A stretch of 64,000 bases of DNA from Erysipelothrix rhusiopathiae. Its GTDB lineage: Bacteria; Bacillota_I; Bacilli_A; Erysipelotrichales; Erysipelotrichaceae. Of this stretch, positions 35,719-44,172 are shown piece after piece; positions within the stretch are counted from its first letter, which is position 1, and the number at the start of each line of letters is the position of its first letter. The notes below the pieces were generated by a model that saw only the letters and a program-made list of their open reading frames with translations, did no database searches and was not told where the DNA came from. The translations under genes were made by a program, and so were the position numbers. The stretch spans positions 186,001 through 250,000 of the forward strand of contig NZ_LR134439.1 in assembly GCF_900637845.1 (NCBI RefSeq), given 5' to 3'.

Positions 35719-36723
35719 ATGAAAATATTACTCTATCAAAAAGGCGAAAAGGCATTTAGTAAATCGGGAATTGGACGTGCAATGAAGCATCAAGTACGTG
35801 CTTTGTCCGAAGCTCATGTTGACTTTACAACGAATATCCAAGATGACTACGATTTGGTTCATATTAACACGGTAGATTTTGGAGCGCGTAAGTTTGCACG
35901 TAAGGCGCGAAGAATGGGGAAAAAAGTTGTATATCATGCACATTCTACAGAAGAAGATTTCCGTAATTCATTTATGTTTTCAAATCAACTTTCACCACTT
36001 TTTAAAAAACATATCGTTTCTAGTTATAAGTTGGGAGATTATATTCTTACTCCAACTCCCTATTCTAAACGTATTCTTGAAGGTTATGGGATCACAATTC
36101 CAATTGAAGATATTTCAAATGGAATCGATTTAAGTCGCTTCGAGTATTCAGAGGAAAAAGTTCAAGCGTTTCGAGATCATTTTAAGATTGAAGCCGGAAA
36201 ACCCGTTGTAGTTTCTGTAGGACTTTATTTTGAGCGCAAAGGACTGCCTGATTTTATGGAAGTTGCCCGTAATATGCCTGAGGTAACGTTTATTTGGTTT
36301 GGTCATACCCCTCTTGCAAGTGTTACGCAAAAAATTCGAGATGCGATAAAACATAAGCCGGACAATGTGTTGCTTCCGGGTTATATTTCAGGAGATATTA
36401 TCGAAGGGGCATATATGTGTGCAGATATGTTCTTTTTCCCATCATATGAAGAGACTGAGGGAATTGTGGTATTAGAGGCTCTTGCTGCCAATTGTCAAAC
36501 GCTGGTTCGAAATATTGGTGTATACGATCCATGGCTTGTGGATGGGGAAAACTGTTATAAGGGAGAAACAAATGATGATTTTATCCGAATTATTAGAGAT
36601 TGTCTCGATCAAAGGTTACCTAGTACAACGGTGGAAGGATACCGTGTTGCGAAAGAGCGTAGCATTGGTGCTATTGGTGAGCAATTGAAACGTATTTATT
36701 CAAATGTATTGGAGAATAAATAG
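35719..36723 (+). CDS. glycosyltransferase family 4 protein
   Basis: A 334-residue GT-B glycosyltransferase. The N-terminal acceptor domain begins MKILLYQKGEKAFSKSGIG. The C-terminal donor domain shows VVSVGLYFERKGLPDF and the E-x7-E signature PSYEETEGIVVLEALAA. No signal peptide or TM helix is present. The sequence resembles transferases that make glucosyl- or galactosyl-diacylglycerol anchors in related Gram-positives, but the substrate is inferred only weakly. A TTGACA at about 35660 is a possible -35. AAAGGCGG precedes the ATG. Confidence 0.85.
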   Translation: MKILLYQKGEKAFSKSGIGRAMKHQVRALSEAHVDFTTNIQDDYDLVHINTVDFGARKFARKARRMGKKVVYHAHSTEEDFRNSFMFSNQLSPLFKKHIVSSYKLGDYILTPTPYSKRILEGYGITIPIEDISNGIDLSRFEYSEEKVQAFRDHFKIEAGKPVVVSVGLYFERKGLPDFMEVARNMPEVTFIWFGHTPLASVTQKIRDAIKHKPDNVLLPGYISGDIIEGAYMCADMFFFPSYEETEGIVVLEALAANCQTLVRNIGVYDPWLVDGENCYKGETNDDFIRIIRDCLDQRLPSTTVEGYRVAKERSIGAIGEQLKRIYSNVLENK

Positions 36724-36778
36724 GATATCTTTTCGTGAATTCAAACTTATGATATGATGACAATAATGAGGTGAACCT

Positions 36779-37360
36779 ATGAAACGTCTAAGTTCTGTTT
36801 TAGTTTTATTGCTTATTTTAACAGGGTGTGCAAAGACTCCAGAAGAACCTGAAGTCATTAAACCACCCGTGAATACCTTTGAAACCATTGTGTTTAAATT
36901 AGGAGGTAAAGATTATCAACTTCCTGTATCTTATCAAACGTTATTTGAAGATGGTTGGGAGCCAACTACAGATATTGATTCCATAACACTTGCTTCCAAT
37001 AGTTATACAGACGGATATGCTTTACGTAAAGATCGTAATATTATTTGGATTGCATTTTTCAATGCCGCAGATGAGGAAAAACTTTTAGAAGAAACGCTTG
37101 TTGCATCAATAAGTGCAGAGAATCGCGAGTCCTATTACGATGATCCGGTTGATATTGTTGTGCATGAAGGGATTTCATTTGATACACCTAAAGAACAAAT
37201 CATTGAGCAATTAGGTGAATTTAAGGAAGATGAGAATGCCCGATTTAAAAACATAACATTTGAGCACAATAAAAAAGCTAAGAGTACTTTCAAGTTTGAT
37301 GTTGATTCAGGACGCATGGAATATATTGAAATAACTAATTATCGAAAACCGATTCAGTAA
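36779..37360 (+). CDS. predicted lipoprotein of unknown function
   Basis: A 193-residue protein with a lipoprotein signal peptide: positively charged MKR, hydrophobic core VLVLLLILTGC, cysteine at 17. The mature part is acidic, begins with a Pro/Glu-rich stretch and contains no recognised domain. GEFKEDENARFKNITFEH and DVDSGRMEYIEI suggest a small beta-rich fold. ATGAGGTGA precedes the ATG. It follows the glycosyltransferase by 55 bases and ends at a terminator. Confidence 0.8.
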   Translation: MKRLSSVLVLLLILTGCAKTPEEPEVIKPPVNTFETIVFKLGGKDYQLPVSYQTLFEDGWEPTTDIDSITLASNSYTDGYALRKDRNIIWIAFFNAADEEKLLEETLVASISAENRESYYDDPVDIVVHEGISFDTPKEQIIEQLGEFKEDENARFKNITFEHNKKAKSTFKFDVDSGRMEYIEITNYRKPIQ

Positions 37361-37390
37361 AATAGATACGATTTTGTATCTATTTTTTTT
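37361..37390 (+). terminator. terminator after the lipoprotein gene
   Basis: AATAGATAC / GTATCTATT with a six-base loop and a following T run. Confidence 0.9.
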
Positions 37391-37455
37391 GTTTTATTCT
37401 TGTCAGTAAAACCTCATAAGCGTATGATAATGATGAAAAGTTGGGAGTTGTCGAT

Positions 37456-39012
37456 TTGAAAAGAAAAGAAGAGATTTTAAGTTATTTTGATAAAACACGT
37501 CTGGCATTTATTGGAAAAGGCATCATCGTAGGTGTTTTTTCGGGACTGATTGTGAGTCTGTTTCGCTATTTGATCGAAGAATTATTGGGTTATGTGAAAC
37601 TGGCTTACGCACTGTTACGTATTAATCCACAGTGGATTTTTCTCTGGGTATTCGCATCAATTGTGCTTGCAATTGGAATTGGTTTGATTATTAAAAAAGA
37701 CCCCATGATTAAAGGGAGCGGTATTCCACAAATTGAAGGACAGATGTTAGGAGTCATGCATATGAATTGGCTCTCGATTATTTTAAGAAAAGGTATTGCC
37801 GGGATCTTATCGATTGGTTCAGGGCTCTTTTTAGGACGAGAAGGACCTTCGATTCAGTTGGGGGCTGCAGTAGGACAAGGTGTTAATCAAGGCTTTAAGG
37901 GAAACACAATGTCTGAAAAAGTTTTAGTTTCAAGTGGTGCGGGTGCGGGTCTTGCGGCTGCGTTCAATGCTCCAGTGGCGGGGCTTCTCTTTGTTTTGGA
38001 AGAGGTTCATCATAATTTTTCGCCGCTTGTACTTTTAACAACCCTGGCAGCAACGACGACTGCGAATTTCATTTCGCTATACTTCTTTGGACTCAGTCCA
38101 ATTTTATCTTTTGGTCATCTACAAACGTTTGACTTGAAGCATTATGGATTTATAATTGTATTGGGTCTGATTTTAGGAGTTACTGGATTTATTTACCAAA
38201 AAACAGTGCTTTGGATACCTACTGTTTACAGTAAAATTAAAAAAGTTCCAGCACATTTTTATGGTGTGATTCCTTTTATTCTCGTTATTCCAATTGGATT
38301 CTTTTATCCACACTTAATTGGTGGTGGTAGTGATATTATTCATATTCTTGTGGAAAATCCATTTGGACTTTCCGTACTTATTTCAATTTTTGTGCTTAGA
38401 TATATTTTCTCAATGGTTTCGTATGGATCGGGTCTTCCTGGAGGAATCTTTCTACCCATCCTTTCACTCGGTGCACTTTTGGGAGCGATTTACGGTTCTT
38501 TTTTGATTTCTCAGTTTGGCTTAGATCCCAAATTTTTGAAATCATTTATTGTGATTGCGATGGCGGGTTATTTCACTGCGATTGGGAAAGCCCCTCTCAC
38601 TGCAATCGTACTGATTACAGAAATGGTTGGTAATTTTGACCAACTAATGCCGATTGCGGTGGTATCTTTGGTTGCTTATGTTGTTTCTGATTTATGTGGT
38701 GGAGAACCTGTATATGAGGCAATGTTAGAGCGGCTTGCAGGGGAACGTGCACCCAATATCACCGGTGAAAAAGAAATCATTGAGATTTGTGTTCATGTAG
38801 AAAGTGCACTTGACGGGTGCATGGTGCGAGATGTTTATTGGCCAAAGTCCTGTTTATTAGCAGGACTTGGACGTGGAGATCACGAATTGATTCCACATGG
38901 AGATACAATAATTCTAGCAGGAGATACGTTAAAAATTTTAACGGACATAAGTTCAAGTGTAGAAGTTCGTAATCAACTTTTAGACCAAGTGTCCACAAAA
39001 AAACCAGTTTAG
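37456..39012 (+). CDS. ClC-family chloride channel/antiporter with TrkA-C domain
   Basis: A 518-residue ClC protein with many membrane helices and a C-terminal RCK/TrkA-C-like domain (about 440-505). The selectivity motifs are intact: GSGIPQ, GREGPSIQLG with the gating glutamate, and SYGSGLPGGIFLP. The GREGP motif argues for a chloride/proton exchanger and not the fluoride-specific CLC-F type. TTG at 37456 is preferred over an in-frame TTG at 37441 because GGGAG lies between them at correct spacing. The last codons form one arm of the terminator. Confidence 0.92.
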   Translation: MKRKEEILSYFDKTRLAFIGKGIIVGVFSGLIVSLFRYLIEELLGYVKLAYALLRINPQWIFLWVFASIVLAIGIGLIIKKDPMIKGSGIPQIEGQMLGVMHMNWLSIILRKGIAGILSIGSGLFLGREGPSIQLGAAVGQGVNQGFKGNTMSEKVLVSSGAGAGLAAAFNAPVAGLLFVLEEVHHNFSPLVLLTTLAATTTANFISLYFFGLSPILSFGHLQTFDLKHYGFIIVLGLILGVTGFIYQKTVLWIPTVYSKIKKVPAHFYGVIPFILVIPIGFFYPHLIGGGSDIIHILVENPFGLSVLISIFVLRYIFSMVSYGSGLPGGIFLPILSLGALLGAIYGSFLISQFGLDPKFLKSFIVIAMAGYFTAIGKAPLTAIVLITEMVGNFDQLMPIAVVSLVAYVVSDLCGGEPVYEAMLERLAGERAPNITGEKEIIEICVHVESALDGCMVRDVYWPKSCLLAGLGRGDHELIPHGDTIILAGDTLKILTDISSSVEVRNQLLDQVSTKKPV

Positions 39013-39031
39013 GACTGGTTTTTTTGTGGAC
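38991..39031. terminator. long terminator overlapping the ClC stop
   Basis: Perfect 18-bp stem (38991-39008 with 39014-39031) with a five-base loop. The 5' arm is the final ClC coding region and the stem contains AAAAAAA/TTTTTTT. Confidence 0.9.
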
Positions 39032-39076
39032 ATATTTAGTAATGCAAATTAAGAACTGAAAAAATTCTTAAACCCG

Positions 39077-39132
39077 TTGACAAAATACGAGAATGCGATA
39101 TGATATTAGCACTTAAGGTATATGAGTGCTAA
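39077..39132 (+). promoter_or_regulatory. htpG promoter with CIRCE element
   Basis: TTGACA (39077-39082), a 16-base spacer, TATGAT (39099-39104), then CIRCE: TTAGCACTT (39106-39114), nine bases, GAGTGCTAA (39124-39132). Only one base departs from the consensus TTAGCACTC-N9-GAGTGCTAA. The element begins at the expected transcription start and runs into the AAGGAGG of htpG. It is the binding site of the heat-shock repressor HrcA. Confidence 0.93.
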
Positions 39133-39143
39133 GGAGGAATAGA

Positions 39144-41000
39144 ATGGCTCGAACAAAACAATTTAAAGCTGAATCAAAAAGGCTACTAGACTTAATGATT
39201 AATTCTATCTATACGAATAAGGAGATATTCTTAAGAGAATTAGTTTCAAATGCGAGTGATGCGGAAGATAAACTGTATTACAAATCTTTACAAGATACGT
39301 CGATTGAAATTAATAAAGAAGATTTGAAAATTGAAATTGAACTGGATGAGGAAAACCGCACCTTAACCATTCATGACTATGGTATCGGTATGACAGAAAA
39401 AGAACTTGAAACATATCTCGGTACTATTGCGAAAAGTGATTCGCATGCTTTTAAAAAGGCACTTGAAGAAGGCAATGACGCAGTTGATGTTATTGGTCAA
39501 TTTGGTGTCGGATTTTATTCGGCATTCATGGTAAGTGATCACGTGGATGTTATCTCCAAAGCTTATGGTGAAGAACAAGCATATAAGTTTAGCTCTGATG
39601 GTTTAGACGGATTTAAGATTGAAGAAGCAGAGCGTGAAAAACACGGTTCTACAATCATTTGTAAGATTAAAGACAATACAGATGACGAATTCTATGAGCG
39701 TTTTATTGACGAATACACGATTAAAAATCTAATCAAAACGTATTCTGATTATATTCGTTATCCGATAGAAATGAAGGTTGAAGGCGAAGTTGAAGTCTTA
39801 AACTCAATGATTCCAATTTGGAAGCGTTCTAAAAATGATGTTACTGAGGAAGCATTGAATCAATTCTACAGAGATAAATTCCATGATTACGATGATCCAT
39901 TTAAAACGATTCAAATGAAAGTTGAAGGAAACCCTTCTTTTGATGCATTATTGTTTATCCCTAAACATGTACCAATGGATTTCTATTCTCAAAATTTTGA
40001 ACCTGGACTCCAACTTTACAGTCGTGGTGTATTCATTATGGATCATAATAAATCATTGATTCCAGAAGAATTTAGATTTGTGCGCGGTTTGGTGGATTCA
40101 CCAGATTTAAATCTAAATATATCTCGTGAAATTTTACAACATGATCGTCAACTTGCTGCGATTTCAAAACGTATCGAACGAAAAATTAAAAGCGAATTAG
40201 AACTGATGATGAAAAACGATCGTGAGGCATATGAATCGTTTTGGAATAATTTTGGACTATCCATTAAATATGGAATCTATACTTCATATGGATCGAAGAG
40301 TGATGCTTTAAAAGATCTTGTTCTTTATAAGAGCTCACACGGGGATGAACTTGTATCATTCAAAGAATATATGGAACGTATGAAAGATGACCAAGAAGAA
40401 ATTTATTATGTATCAGGCGAAAATGTGACGAAATGTGCTCACCTACCGCAAACAGAATTCGTTGTTTCTAAAGGATACGAAGTACTTTATTTCACAGATG
40501 AGATTGATGAATTCGCAATTCAAATGTTGAGAGAGTATGAAGGAAAAACTTTTAAATCAATTAACCAAGGTGACTTGGATCTTGTTGATGAAGAAACTAA
40601 AAAATCAATTGAAGCGAAAAAAGAAAGTCATAAAGATTTGATTGAAGCATTGAAAGAAACATTGAAAGATGAAGTCGATGATGTAACATTGTCTACACGA
40701 CTTGTAAACCATCCAGTGTGTCTTGTAAGTGAAGAGGGTGTTTCATTTGAGATGGAAAAAGTGTTAAACGCAATTCCTGATCAAGGTGAACGTGTGAAAG
40801 CTAAACGGATCTTAGAAATCAACCCGGATCATCCATTACTTGAAGCATTGGAACGAGTACATCAAGAGAAGCCAAATGAACTCGGTGATTTTGCGACAAT
40901 CTTATACGATCAAGCATGTCTGATCGAAGGACTTCCAATCAAAGACCCTGTAACATTCTCGAAACGTGTTGCGGACTTAATGGTTGCATCCACAAAATAA
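39144..41000 (+). CDS. htpG: chaperone HtpG (Hsp90)
   Basis: A 618-residue Hsp90 homologue. The GHKL ATPase motifs are LRELVSNASDAEDKL, IHDYGIGMT, GTIAKSDS and GQFGVGFYSAF. The middle-domain arginine region is NLNISREILQHD. The usual SDAIDK is SDAEDK here. AAGGAGG supports the ATG at 39144 and overlaps the CIRCE element. HrcA control of htpG is notable because in Bacillus htpG is regulated outside the HrcA class. It is a single gene with its own terminator. Confidence 0.96.
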   Translation: MARTKQFKAESKRLLDLMINSIYTNKEIFLRELVSNASDAEDKLYYKSLQDTSIEINKEDLKIEIELDEENRTLTIHDYGIGMTEKELETYLGTIAKSDSHAFKKALEEGNDAVDVIGQFGVGFYSAFMVSDHVDVISKAYGEEQAYKFSSDGLDGFKIEEAEREKHGSTIICKIKDNTDDEFYERFIDEYTIKNLIKTYSDYIRYPIEMKVEGEVEVLNSMIPIWKRSKNDVTEEALNQFYRDKFHDYDDPFKTIQMKVEGNPSFDALLFIPKHVPMDFYSQNFEPGLQLYSRGVFIMDHNKSLIPEEFRFVRGLVDSPDLNLNISREILQHDRQLAAISKRIERKIKSELELMMKNDREAYESFWNNFGLSIKYGIYTSYGSKSDALKDLVLYKSSHGDELVSFKEYMERMKDDQEEIYYVSGENVTKCAHLPQTEFVVSKGYEVLYFTDEIDEFAIQMLREYEGKTFKSINQGDLDLVDEETKKSIEAKKESHKDLIEALKETLKDEVDDVTLSTRLVNHPVCLVSEEGVSFEMEKVLNAIPDQGERVKAKRILEINPDHPLLEALERVHQEKPNELGDFATILYDQACLIEGLPIKDPVTFSKRVADLMVASTK

Positions 41001-41010
41001 TTGTTTTACA

Positions 41011-41039
41011 AAACCCCTTTATGTTTAATGAAGGGGTTT
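41011..41039 (+). terminator. terminator after htpG
   Basis: AAACCCCTT / AAGGGGTTT with an 11-base loop. The T tract is short. Confidence 0.75.
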
Positions 41040-41117
41040 CGCTTATAGTGAGAATAATAAAATTCTGTGGTTTAAGACTGATTGTGCTACAATAGGTTTA
41101 GAAAAAGAGGATTTGTA

Positions 41118-41720
41118 ATGCGAAGTGTAGGAGAAAATCTACTGAAATTTGTTCCTAATTTCACGGTAATTGATTTAGAAACAACTGGACGTAGTAATAA
41201 GTTTGAAGACATAACGGAATTGAGTGCCATAAAGTATCGAAACTATAAACAGGTCGATGCATTTTCCACGTTGGTGAAACCAGATAACTCAATTCTTCCT
41301 TTCGTGGTAGAACTTACGGGAATTACCGAAGAGATGGTTTCGGATGCACCTAAAATTGATCAGGTTATTAAGCAATTCGTTGATTTTATTGGGACGGATG
41401 TTATTTTGGGTCATAATGTCATGTTTGATTATGGTTTAGTCTATGATGCTTATCTCGCAACCGTTGGACTTCGTATGCATAATGATTACGTTGATACACT
41501 TCGCGTTTCAAGACTTCTCAATAAAGATTCTAAGAATCATAAATTGGAAACTTTATGTGCTTATTTTGATGTTGAGCGTTTAGTAGGTCATCGTGGTTCA
41601 GAAGACTGTCTTCAAACGGCAGAAGTTTATATAAAAATGAAAGATAAATACAAACGATTGCGACAAATTCAAAAAGATAAAGCACCTAAAGTTTATCCAG
41701 TAGAAAAGGGGGTAGAGTAA
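41118..41720 (+). CDS. DnaQ-like 3'-5' exonuclease (DEDDh)
   Basis: A 200-residue exonuclease resembling the epsilon and PolC proofreading domain. The DEDDh residues are visible: D19 and E21 in VIDLETTG, the aspartate in GHNVMFDYGLVY, and H and D in HRGSEDCLQTAEVY. No polymerase or helicase part is attached, so it is a stand-alone nuclease with an unknown target. The ATG at 41118 has AAAGAGGAT ahead, and an earlier in-frame ATG lacks a ribosome-binding site. Its stop touches the start of the HAD gene. Confidence 0.9.
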   Translation: MRSVGENLLKFVPNFTVIDLETTGRSNKFEDITELSAIKYRNYKQVDAFSTLVKPDNSILPFVVELTGITEEMVSDAPKIDQVIKQFVDFIGTDVILGHNVMFDYGLVYDAYLATVGLRMHNDYVDTLRVSRLLNKDSKNHKLETLCAYFDVERLVGHRGSEDCLQTAEVYIKMKDKYKRLRQIQKDKAPKVYPVEKGVE

Positions 41721-42272
41721 ATGAATGTTTATGATTTCGATAAAACCATCTATGATGGTGACAGTTCCATGGATTTCTATAAATACAATTTAAAACGTGA
41801 TAAATCCATCATCAAGTTTTGGCCGCGTCAGATAAAGGCTGCGCTTGATTATAAACGTGGAAAGATTGATAAGACAGAAATGAAAACGGTGTTTTATGAG
41901 TATTTTACAGCAATCCCAGATATGAAAAAACGCGTTTTAGAGTTTTGGGATGAACACCGCGAAAAAATTAAGCCTTGGTATCTTGAACAAAAGCGTGATG
42001 ATGATTTAATAATTTCTGCTTCACCAGAATTTATGCTTGAACCTATTTGTGATGAATTGGGCATTGCATTGATTGCTTCGGTTGTAGATCCAAGAACGGG
42101 CAAAAATTTGAAGCATAACTGTTGGGGCGCTGAAAAAGTAGCTCGAATGGAAGCATTCTATGATTTAGGTCTGATGGAGGCATTTTATTCTGATTCATAC
42201 TCTGATGATCCTCTAGCACAATATGCAGAGCATGCTTATCTTGTTGATGGGGATACAATTAAACCATGGTAA
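41721..42272 (+). CDS. HAD-IB family phosphatase
   Basis: A 183-residue haloacid-dehalogenase-type phosphatase related to phosphoserine phosphatase. Motif I is YDFDKTIYDGDSS, motif II is LIISASPEFML, and motif III and IV are represented by KVARMEAFYDL and YSDSYSDDPLA. The start directly abuts the exonuclease stop, with AAAAGGGGG upstream, so the two are one operon. The substrate is unknown. Confidence 0.85.
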   Translation: MNVYDFDKTIYDGDSSMDFYKYNLKRDKSIIKFWPRQIKAALDYKRGKIDKTEMKTVFYEYFTAIPDMKKRVLEFWDEHREKIKPWYLEQKRDDDLIISASPEFMLEPICDELGIALIASVVDPRTGKNLKHNCWGAEKVARMEAFYDLGLMEAFYSDSYSDDPLAQYAEHAYLVDGDTIKPW

Positions 42273-42279
42273 ATAGAAG

Positions 42280-42314
42280 ACTGATTTTCTTTCTAAAAGA
42301 GAGTCAGTTTTTTT
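42280..42314 (+). terminator. terminator after the HAD gene
   Basis: Two-part stem ACTGA...TCTTT / AAAGA...TCAGT followed by a seven-base T run. Confidence 0.78.
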
Positions 42315-42390
42315 ATTTTCCAATATTATTGGTGAAAATATTGAAATTAGTGAAATAAGTGGTATAATTTGAAAAGTAAAGGAGGTCGCT

Positions 42391-42771
42391 ATGTTTGAAT
42401 GGGTAACAGGAAATGCACAACTTCAAGTTGTGACTTTGACTGAAAAAAGTTTAACATTAAATCAAAATGCTTCATCTCACTTTAAAGACAGCCAATATGT
42501 TTTGGTAGGATTTTCAAAAGATGGGCAGGTCGGCATCAAGTCAGTAACAAAACGCGATCTTGAACTGAATGTATATCCAGTTGAGAATTTGCATAAAATT
42601 TCAATTGGTAAGGGATATGCGAAAGTTAATAATAAGGCGTTGTGTGATTTAATCTCCGCTAAGGTAGGGAAAAATCTTGACGGTCAAAAGGTAATTGCGA
42701 ATTATGACAAAAAAGAACGTGTTTTAACATTTGATTTGTCATCACTAAATGAAGAGGGAGTGATACTATGA
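42391..42771 (+). CDS. hypothetical protein linked to NfeD/SPFH genes
   Basis: A 126-residue soluble protein that I do not recognise. It has no signal peptide or membrane helix, and is rich in Val, Lys and Asn with a predicted beta-strand pattern (QVVTLTEKSLTLN, QVGIKSVTKRDLEL, VLTFDLSSL). AAAGGAGGTCGCT gives a strong start. Its stop overlaps the NfeD start by four bases (ATGA), so it is translated with the membrane pair and may be a cytosolic partner. A GGTATAATTTG element lies about 20 bases before the ribosome-binding site. Confidence 0.65.
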   Translation: MFEWVTGNAQLQVVTLTEKSLTLNQNASSHFKDSQYVLVGFSKDGQVGIKSVTKRDLELNVYPVENLHKISIGKGYAKVNNKALCDLISAKVGKNLDGQKVIANYDKKERVLTFDLSSLNEEGVIL

Positions 42772-43211
42772 CATTAACGATGGATTGGGTATGGCTTATT
42801 GTTTGTTTAGGGATGTTGGTGCTTGAAGTAATCACGGTTGGAAATTTAGTTTCACTTTGGTTTTCATTTGGTGCGCTAGCAGCACTGGGTACAACATTTT
42901 TAACAGATAATGTAGCAGTACAGTTAGCGGTTTTCGCTATTGTAAGTGTTGCGGCACTAATTATGATTCGTCCAATGACAAAAAATCTCTTACGAGGAAA
43001 TGTCGTTTCGACGAATGCAGATCGTTTAATTGGTCGTCAATTTATACTAAATGAAGAAATCAACCAAGATTCATGGGGAAAAATCAAGGTTCATGGCGAA
43101 GAGTGGTCTGCGACGACTGCGGATCAATCTACAATTTCAGCACATACACGGGTTGAAGTTATTGCCATTGAAGGTGTAAAATTAATTGTGAAAAGTGTAG
43201 AGGAGGCTTAA
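42768..43211 (+). CDS. NfeD-like membrane protein
   Basis: A 147-residue NfeD family protein of the short type: two or three hydrophobic segments (WVWLIVCLGMLVLEV and a second near VQLAVFAIVSVAALIMI) followed by a C-terminal OB-fold (LIGRQFILNEEI, WGKIKVHGEEW). NfeD proteins pair with SPFH proteins in membrane microdomains, and an SPFH gene follows after one base. It overlaps the hypothetical gene upstream. Confidence 0.85.
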   Translation: MTLTMDWVWLIVCLGMLVLEVITVGNLVSLWFSFGALAALGTTFLTDNVAVQLAVFAIVSVAALIMIRPMTKNLLRGNVVSTNADRLIGRQFILNEEINQDSWGKIKVHGEEWSATTADQSTISAHTRVEVIAIEGVKLIVKSVEEA

Positions 43212-43212
43212 C

Positions 43213-44100
43213 ATGCCAGGAATAATTTTATTTTTAGTAATTTTAGCATTAGTATTAATAATTATAGGATATTGCATTCGTGTAATTCCACAATCAAATG
43301 CATATGTTGTAGAACGATTAGGTGCATATAGTCATACACTTGATAAAGGGATGCATTTAATCTTACCGTTTGTTGACCGTGTTGCGAATAAAGTTTCACT
43401 CAAGGAACGTGTTCAGGATTTTGCACCACAACCTGTTATCACTAAAGATAACGTTACGATGCAAATTGATACGGTTGTATATTTCCAAATTACTGATCCC
43501 GTATTGTATACATATGGTATTCATAATCCAATCAATGCTATTGAAAATCTTACAGCAACAACGCTTCGTAATATCATTGGGGATTTAGAATTAGACCAAA
43601 CGTTAACGTCACGAGACATTATCAACTCCAAGATGAGAGCAATCTTAGATGAAGCAACGGATCCATGGGGTATTCGAGTTCAACGTGTTGAAGTTAAAAA
43701 TATTATTCCACCACGTGATATTCAAGAAGCAATGGAGAAACAAATGCGAGCTGAACGTGAGCGTCGTGAGTCAATCTTACGTGCTGAAGGTGAAAAACGT
43801 TCTGCAATTCTGATTGCTGAGGGTGAAAAAGAATCGACAGTACTCCGTGCACAAGCTCATAAAGAAGCGATGATTACTGAAGCAGAAGGTGAAGCTCAAG
43901 CGATGGAACGTGTTTTCGATGCTCAATCAAAAGGTGCAATTCTGTTATCAACAATTGATCCAGACAGTGCTTATCTAAAACTTAAGAGTTTTGAAGCATT
44001 TGAAAAAGCAGCAAATGGTCAGGCAACAAAAATTATTGTTCCTTCTGACTTGCAAAACTTAGCTTCTGTTTTAGCAGCTGGTAAAGAAATCATCAAATAA
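43213..44100 (+). CDS. SPFH/band 7 protein (QmcA/paraslipin-like)
   Basis: A 295-residue stomatin/prohibitin-like protein. One N-terminal TM helix (about 4-22) is followed by the SPFH domain (RVIPQSNAYVVERLGAY, FVDRVANKVSLKE) and a long charged coiled coil with AERERRESILRAEGEKRSA. The C-terminal ATKIIVPSDLQNLAS is typical of the paraslipin group. It forms oligomeric rings in membranes, probably with the NfeD protein encoded upstream. GAGGAGGC precedes the ATG. Confidence 0.92.
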   Translation: MPGIILFLVILALVLIIIGYCIRVIPQSNAYVVERLGAYSHTLDKGMHLILPFVDRVANKVSLKERVQDFAPQPVITKDNVTMQIDTVVYFQITDPVLYTYGIHNPINAIENLTATTLRNIIGDLELDQTLTSRDIINSKMRAILDEATDPWGIRVQRVEVKNIIPPRDIQEAMEKQMRAERERRESILRAEGEKRSAILIAEGEKESTVLRAQAHKEAMITEAEGEAQAMERVFDAQSKGAILLSTIDPDSAYLKLKSFEAFEKAANGQATKIIVPSDLQNLASVLAAGKEIIK

Positions 44101-44110
44101 TATTATAAAA

Positions 44111-44138
44111 AAGCCACTTCCATAGTGGTTTTTTTTTA
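44111..44138 (+). terminator. terminator after the SPFH gene
   Basis: CCACT / AGTGG core extended by A-T and one G-T pair, followed by nine T's. Confidence 0.85.
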
Positions 44139-44172
44139 GGCCTTTTTTTTGAGAAGACATAATTATTAATGG

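Noticed and set aside
37456-39012. ClC protein as a fluoride-exporting CLC-F
   Set aside because: It has GREGP and GSGIPQ, typical of chloride exchangers, and lacks both the CLC-F motifs and a riboswitch.
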